The notes under the pieces were generated by a model. That model did not search any database, was not told where the DNA came from, and worked only from the letters and a program-made list of their open reading frames with translations. Shown here one piece after another: positions 6,848 through 10,572 of a stretch of DNA of 10,572 nucleotides. The stretch is from Actinomycetota bacterium (GTDB lineage Bacteria > Actinomycetota > Actinomycetes > S36-B12 > UBA5976), in the NCBI GenBank assembly GCA_009702945.1, contig WLGZ01000020.1, positions 1 through 10,572 of the forward strand, read 5' to 3'. Within the stretch, counting starts at the first letter, position 1. Each line of letters opens with the position of its first letter. The position numbers and the translations under genes were made by a program.

Positions 6848-8112
6848 TGAACGACCCGGGCTGAGCCAGCGTAACCTTTATAGCTTTGCTGGATTTGAAT
6901 CTGGTCTGCAAGGAATTTTGCATCATGCCAAACGCCCCATATAAATGCCGAACCGCGCCTGGAAAGCCACGGTTGCCCGAGGAAGTAAATGCCATTTGCA
7001 TTTGATACGCCACGTTGGTGCGCAGGCTTTCCAGCTTCGGTCAATGCTTTTGGAACTTTCAGCCAGCCGTAATCGACTGAATAGCCCGTTGCCCAGAGAA
7101 TCGTTGTGATACCCGCAGCTGCTAAATCAATTTCCCGAATTGGATTCAGCGCTGTTTCAGGCATTGGGCCGAGAATATGTGCTTCAGGTTCTAAAGGTAA
7201 ATCCAAGTTATTCTGCGCAATGAATTCATCAGCTTCGGTAAGAACTGATAAGAAGTTTTTATCGCCACGAGCGATGTTTCGTTCTAGGTCATCTGCAAAC
7301 TTCAAAACACCATCCTCAAACGATGTGGTTAATCCAAGAAGGGTGATGCCGCTATTTGCAAGATCTCGGAAGTCGACAGTCTTGCCTCCGTCAAAACCAC
7401 TCACTGCAATAGTGACGTGTTCGGCACCTGCTGGAGGGGTTGCTAGATCCCACTTACCTAAAACACCTAACCACCAGACATTGTCCCTTCCGCGATAACG
7501 TCTAGGTGGACGATCGTGTTCACCGACAGATAAGTAAACATCTCGGCCAGCTTTTCTTAAGTCAGCAGCAATTTGAACCCCAGAAGATCCAGCTCCGACA
7601 ACGAGCACTCCACCTTCAGGTAGTTGCGCCGGATTGTGGTAATCACTCGAGTGAAGTTGATGGATATCTGTCGTGTCTGGAACAACTGGTGGAATCGCTG
7701 GCTTTTGAAATGGTCCCGTTGCTGCCACTACATACTTGGCTTGAATTTCTCCTGCTGAAGTTTCAACGCTAAAGCCCGAATCAATCGGCAGTCGTGTTAC
7801 TGACTTAACGTCAACTCCAGTTCTAATCGGAGCATTGAATTTTTCTGCGTACGCAACAAAGTAATCGGCAACAGCTTCTTTTGGCACAAATGCATCTGGA
7901 TCGTAACCTTCAAATTCCAAGTTAGGGAAGCGGTCGTGCCAAGCTGGACCGTTTGCTACTAGCGAATCCCAGCGTTCAGATCGCCAGCGCTCAGCAATTC
8001 GATCCCGCTCCAAAACGACATGTGAAATTCCAGCAATAGTTAGGTGCTCGCTCATCGCTACGCCAGCTTGGCCAGCGCCAACTACCACCACTTCAAACTG
8101 TTCCGGTGCCAT
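6844..8112 (-). CDS. FAD/NAD(P)-dependent monooxygenase-like flavoprotein
   Basis: A 422-residue two-dinucleotide-domain flavoprotein of the flavin monooxygenase/CzcO-like group. GAGQAG (12-17) in the first beta-alpha-beta unit, followed by acidic Glu35, binds FAD. ATGPFQKPAIP (131-141) is the usual ATG-type linker. GAGSSG (173-178) begins the NADPH domain and ATGYSVD (341-347) is the second FAD contact. HSSDY near 154-158 sits where the family has its HSxxY/W fingerprint. These enzymes add oxygen to nitrogen, sulfur or ketone substrates. As first gene of an amine operon, N-oxygenation of an amine is a reasonable guess, but the substrate is unknown. The ATG has GGGAG five nucleotides upstream and follows a regulatory-looking region. 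Its stop overlaps the mini-ORF start. Confidence 0.87.
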   Translation of the reverse strand: MAPEQFEVVVVGAGQAGVAMSEHLTIAGISHVVLERDRIAERWRSERWDSLVANGPAWHDRFPNLEFEGYDPDAFVPKEAVADYFVAYAEKFNAPIRTGVDVKSVTRLPIDSGFSVETSAGEIQAKYVVAATGPFQKPAIPPVVPDTTDIHQLHSSDYHNPAQLPEGGVLVVGAGSSGVQIAADLRKAGRDVYLSVGEHDRPPRRYRGRDNVWWLGVLGKWDLATPPAGAEHVTIAVSGFDGGKTVDFRDLANSGITLLGLTTSFEDGVLKFADDLERNIARGDKNFLSVLTEADEFIAQNNLDLPLEPEAHILGPMPETALNPIREIDLAAAGITTILWATGYSVDYGWLKVPKALTEAGKPAHQRGVSNANGIYFLGQPWLSRRGSAFIWGVWHDAKFLADQIQIQQSYKGYAGSARVVQ

Positions 8113-8141
8113 CTATCTCCCTATTTAAAGTGACATCTCTA

Positions 8142-8170
8142 ACTGTGCTGACCAGAACTGTTGAGGTCAA
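8142..8170 (-). promoter_or_regulatory. Possible sigma-70-type promoter of the operon
   Basis: On the minus strand TTGACC (8170-8165) is a good -35 match. After a 17-nt spacer comes CACAGT (8147-8142), which matches the -10 consensus only at A2, A4 and T6. Transcription would begin near 8135 and leave a short leader to the ribosome site at about 8119. The spacer contains a dyad, which supports a regulated promoter, but the -10 is poor and another start is possible. Confidence 0.35.
8149..8169. promoter_or_regulatory. 21-bp dyad, candidate operator
   Basis: The sequence has the form TGACC-N2-AAC-N-GTT-N2-GGTCA, an odd-length dyad centred at 8159 with 8 of 10 positions symmetric. It overlaps the candidate -35 element and lies 37 bp above the flavoprotein start, the usual position for a repressor site. 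The half-site TGACC cannot be tied to one regulator family with confidence, and no regulator gene is visible in the window. Confidence 0.45.
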
Positions 8171-8172
8171 GC

Positions 8173-8210
8173 CGATTGAGCAAGGTTTTCTAGGTTTCTA
8201 GCTGCAATCG
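8173..8210. repeat. Inverted repeat enclosing a tandem 8-mer
   Basis: CGATTGAGC (8173-8181) and GCTGCAATCG (8201-8210) form a nine-pair stem with one bulged base. The 19-nt loop holds two copies of TTTCTAG at 8187-8193 and 8195-8201, an 8-nt period. It lies just upstream of the 21-bp dyad. It could be an activator site, or a leader hairpin if transcription starts further upstream. Chance is not excluded. Confidence 0.3.
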
Positions 8211-8230
8211 TATTTATGCAACAAAGAATC

Positions 8231-8264
8231 AAAAAAAGCAGCCCCACCCGAAGGTGAGGCTGCT
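8231..8264 (-). terminator. Intrinsic terminator after the complete binding-protein gene
   Basis: Read on the minus strand, AGCAGCCTCACC, loop TTCG, GGTGGGGCTGCT form a 12-pair stem with one G-T wobble, followed by a run of seven T (8237-8231). It begins 19 nt after the stop of the binding-protein gene. It should insulate that gene from the catabolic operon. Confidence 0.93.
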
Positions 8265-8283
8265 TTGTTTAACTAGTGAGTTA

Positions 8284-9411
8284 TCACTGACTATCCAACC
8301 AATTGGTGAACACCTGGGTGTATAGCTCGCGAGCTTCTTCGCCACAGTTAGGGATTGGGCTAAGTAGCGCCTTGTTCTCTTCTGGAACAATTACACCGGG
8401 ATCGTTCTTTAGCTCATCAGCCATTAGGTCAGCAGTTCCAGTGATTGCATTGTTGTAACCCGAGAAGTTACTTGCGGCAGCCATGTTTGCTGGATCCATT
8501 AGCCAGTTGATGAAAATCTTGGCATTGTCAAGATTTGGCGCACCGACTGGAATAGCCATGTGATCTGACCAGAAGTTCAGACCTTCACTTGGGTAAATGA
8601 AGATGATGTCTGGATTTTCCATCTTCATACGATGAGTGTCACCATTCCATGAAGTTCGGATGCTAACCTCTCCGGTGATCATGCGTTCGTTACCACCATC
8701 GTTGTCAATTACGTCAGGCTTGAAGCCAGCAAGAATCTCTTCTGCAGCAACATACTTTGCCTTATCTGTTGTACATAGATCAGATGCTGGTACACCCGTT
8801 GCACGAAGTGCAGCGGAAACAATTTCAACCTGGTCCTTAAGAGCATTTACATTCTTGAAGTTTCCAGTGAGTAGGTCTTTCCAAGACTTGATGTTTTCGC
8901 ATTCTGGTTCCAGCTTGGTGTTGCAAGCAATACCAGTTGTGCCATACATGTAAGGGCCGGTGAACTTGCGACCTGGATCAAAGTACACATCCATGAATTC
9001 AGGAGCGATGTACTTACCATTTGGGAATGAAGCTACATCAACTTCTTGCAGCATTCCTAAACCAATCATCTGCTCAACCATGTAGTCAGACGGCATGATG
9101 ATGTCGTAGCCAGTTGCACCGGACTGTAGTTTTGCAAGCAAAGTTTCATTGCTATCGAAGGTGTCAAGAATGACTTCGATGCCAGTTTCAGCTTCAAACT
9201 TATCTAGTAGCGCTGGATCAATATAGTCAGTCCAGTTGTAAAGGTTAACTACGCCAGAGCCGGAAGTTGGAAATTCGCCTGATGCAGCAGTAGCAGGTGC
9301 GGATGCTGTGTCAGTTGCAGTGGATTCGCCACCACATGCGGATAGGAGTAAAGCGCCAGCGGCAGCAAGTGCTGCAACATAGGTTGCTTTGCGCTTATTC
9401 ATAATCTTCAT
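8284..9411 (-). CDS. potD: PotD/PotF-like polyamine-binding lipoprotein
   Basis: A complete 375-residue substrate-binding protein of a spermidine/putrescine ABC transporter. Residues 1-25 are a basic, then hydrophobic signal ending LSAC, so Cys26 should be lipid-modified and anchor the protein outside the membrane. A Ser/Thr/Ala-rich linker to about residue 48 follows. Compared with remembered E. coli PotD, most polyamine-contacting residues can be placed: Trp60 and Tyr63 (YNWTDY), Ser108 and Tyr110 (PSDY), Asp193 and Glu196 (KDQVE), Trp255, Trp281 with Asp283, and Tyr319. It likely delivers a polyamine or related diamine to an ABC permease encoded elsewhere. AAAGGAG precedes the first ATG; a second ATG three codons on is too far from it. 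A paralogue lies upstream, and both carry Cys163, Cys171, Cys213 and Cys356 equivalents. It has its own terminator. Confidence 0.92.
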   Translation of the reverse strand: MKIMNKRKATYVAALAAAGALLLSACGGESTATDTASAPATAASGEFPTSGSGVVNLYNWTDYIDPALLDKFEAETGIEVILDTFDSNETLLAKLQSGATGYDIIMPSDYMVEQMIGLGMLQEVDVASFPNGKYIAPEFMDVYFDPGRKFTGPYMYGTTGIACNTKLEPECENIKSWKDLLTGNFKNVNALKDQVEIVSAALRATGVPASDLCTTDKAKYVAAEEILAGFKPDVIDNDGGNERMITGEVSIRTSWNGDTHRMKMENPDIIFIYPSEGLNFWSDHMAIPVGAPNLDNAKIFINWLMDPANMAAASNFSGYNNAITGTADLMADELKNDPGVIVPEENKALLSPIPNCGEEARELYTQVFTNWLDSQ

Positions 9412-9504
9412 GGATCTCCTTTAAAGGTAGGAATGTACTTACAGAATGCCAGATGAACCTTGATTCGAACAGACATTTGAGCACATATTCCCTTTAATTG
9501 GTCA

Positions 9505-9551
9505 CAAAAAAGTAACGCTCACCCCGAGAAATCCACAGGGTGAGCGTTACT
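9505..9551 (-). terminator. Intrinsic terminator between the two binding-protein genes
   Basis: AGTAACGCTCACCC (9511-9524) and GGGTGAGCGTTACT (9538-9551) are perfect complements, a 14-bp stem with a 13-nt loop. Read on the minus strand it is followed directly by seven T (9511-9505). It lies 17 nt after the stop of the upstream paralogue and should uncouple the two genes. Confidence 0.92.
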
Positions 9552-9567
9552 TGATAACCCGAAGGTT

Positions 9568-10572
9568 TTATTGGCTAGTTGTCCAAGTAGTAAATACCTG
9601 TGTGTACAACTCGCGGGCTTCTTCACTACAGTTAGGAAGTGGTGAAAGTAGTGCCTGCTTGTCGGCTGGTACCACAACTGCTGGATCTGTCTTCAGCGAT
9701 TCATCCATGAATGCATCTGAACCAGTGATGCCGTTGTCGTAGCCAGAGAAGTTACTCTGAGCACCCGCAGACTTAGGATCCATCATCCAGTTGATGAAGA
9801 TCTTGGCATTATCCAAGTTAGGAGCACCTACTGGAATTGCCAAGTTATCTGCCCAAAGGTTTACACCTTCACTTGGGTAGATGTACTGAACATCTGGATT
9901 TTCAACTGTCATGCGGTGAGTTGAACCGTTCCAAGCGTGACGCACGTTTGATGTGCCAGCTGTTACGCGCTCGATACCACCGTCTGATTCAATTACGGCT
10001 GGCTTGAATCCAGCTAGTAATTCTTCAGCAGCTAGGTACTTAGCCTTATCAGTTGTGCATAGGTCATCTTTGCCAACGCCTGTTGCGCGAAGCGCAGCAG
10101 ATACAACTTCAACCTGATCCTTTAGAGAATCCATATTTGGTAGGCCTGCAGTGAAGTAGTCCTTCCAAGATTTAATGTTTGCACAGCCTGGTTCAGCAGC
10201 GAAGTTACATGCAATTCCAGTTGTTCCGTACATCCAAGGAGCGGTGTAATTACGTCCTGAATCCCAATAGACATCTACAAGATCAGGCTTGATGTTTCCA
10301 CCGTTAGGGAAGCTAGCTACACCAACGTTTTGGAGTAATCCAAGGTCTACCATCTGCTGCACCATGTAATCGGAAGGAACGATTACATCGTAGCCAGTTG
10401 CACCTGACTGCAACTTAGCTAACAAAGTTTCGTTGCTGTCGTAGGTGTCCAAGATAACTTCAATGCCAGTTTCGGCAGTAAAGCGCTTCAACTCTTCTGG
10501 ATCGATGTAATCGGTCCAGTTGTAAACATTAACTACGCCCGAGCCAGTAGTTGGGAATTCCCCTGCAGCTGC
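9568..10572 (-). CDS. potD: PotD/PotF-like polyamine-binding protein, paralogue (5' end cut by the window)
   Basis: The frame is open from the window edge to a TAA at 9570-9568, giving 334 visible residues; the signal peptide and start lie beyond 10572. An internal ATG at 10491 is not the true start, because upstream codons still encode conserved family sequence (GEFPTTGSG, YNWTDYIDP). A residue-by-residue count against the downstream paralogue gives 234 of 334 identical with no gap. All polyamine-pocket residues are kept: Trp19, Tyr22, Ser67, Tyr69, Asp152, Glu155, Trp214, Trp240, Asp242 and Tyr278 (visible-segment numbering). Four cysteines (122, 130, 172, 315) also match. It probably binds the same class of ligand, perhaps with different preference. 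By homology with the neighbour it should be a lipoprotein, but that part is not seen. Confidence 0.9.
   Translation of the reverse strand, partial: AAAGEFPTTGSGVVNVYNWTDYIDPEELKRFTAETGIEVILDTYDSNETLLAKLQSGATGYDVIVPSDYMVQQMVDLGLLQNVGVASFPNGGNIKPDLVDVYWDSGRNYTAPWMYGTTGIACNFAAEPGCANIKSWKDYFTAGLPNMDSLKDQVEVVSAALRATGVGKDDLCTTDKAKYLAAEELLAGFKPAVIESDGGIERVTAGTSNVRHAWNGSTHRMTVENPDVQYIYPSEGVNLWADNLAIPVGAPNLDNAKIFINWMMDPKSAGAQSNFSGYDNGITGSDAFMDESLKTDPAVVVPADKQALLSPLPNCSEEARELYTQVFTTWTTSQ

Noticed and set aside
7106..7498. 130-codon open frame on the plus strand opposite the flavoprotein gene
   Set aside because: It is fully antisense to a gene with clear FAD and NADPH motifs, its composition is Ser/Arg/Pro-rich as expected for a shadow frame, and it shows no recognisable domain.
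8636..8953. 105-codon open frame on the plus strand inside the binding-protein gene
   Set aside because: It is antisense to conserved ligand-binding motifs, with no family resemblance and no separate regulatory context.
9500..9504. GGTCA half-site upstream of the complete binding-protein gene, matching the arms of the operon dyad
   Set aside because: Only a single 5-bp half-site; no second arm at the same spacing, so chance is the simpler explanation.
9412..9504. Promoter for the complete binding-protein gene
   Set aside because: A TACATT (9437-9432, minus strand) could be a -10, but no acceptable -35 lies at 16-18 nt and the leader would be very short. A promoter is expected here because a terminator precedes the gene, but I could not place it.
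9551..9742. 63-codon plus-strand frame beginning at the terminator stem
   Set aside because: It starts at the edge of the hairpin and then runs antisense to the paralogue C-terminus; no coding evidence.
1..10572. Mobile elements, CRISPR arrays, tRNA or rRNA genes
   Set aside because: No transposase or integrase frames, no repeat-spacer pattern and no cloverleaf-like segments seen; nearly all sequence is metabolic coding.

Overview
The window reads as part of a streamlined, fairly low-GC Gram-positive-type bacterium. Base composition is in the mid-40s percent GC by eye, genes are packed with overlapping stops and starts, and a binding protein carries a lipobox-type signal (LSAC) instead of a plain periplasmic signal. 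A small-genome freshwater actinobacterium (Nanopelagicales-like) fits, but that placement is an inference from style and gene content.

Layout. Positions 1-72 hold the last 23 codons of a plus-strand membrane protein that converges on everything else. A strong hairpin (76-107) separates it from a long minus-strand operon running from 8112 down to 116. In transcription order the operon encodes a flavin monooxygenase-like protein, an unannotated 23-residue mini-ORF, a RidA-family protein, a DUF1028 protein, an M20 amidohydrolase, a PuuC-like aldehyde dehydrogenase, a class III aminotransferase and a 12-helix APC-family permease. The first five frames overlap or nearly touch (ATGA, TGATG, TAATG, 2-nt gap); the last three are spaced by 19-31 nt. 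Upstream of the operon, 8113-8230 contains a 21-bp dyad over a possible -35 element and a second hairpin with a tandem 8-mer. Further upstream are two tandem minus-strand paralogues of the PotD/PotF polyamine-binding protein family, each followed by its own intrinsic terminator; the second runs off the right edge of the window.

How they may work together. The binding proteins suggest ABC uptake of putrescine, spermidine or a related amine; the ABC permease and ATPase genes are not in the window. The aminotransferase and aldehyde dehydrogenase make a two-step route from a terminal amine through an aminoaldehyde to an amino acid (for putrescine: 4-aminobutanal, then GABA). The APC permease could import an amine or amino acid or exchange a product. 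The monooxygenase, RidA-like, DUF1028 and M20 proteins are not part of the textbook putrescine route. They suggest an extra front end that oxidises and/or deacylates a modified amine before the aminotransferase/dehydrogenase steps. This front end is the part of the window most likely to be undescribed.
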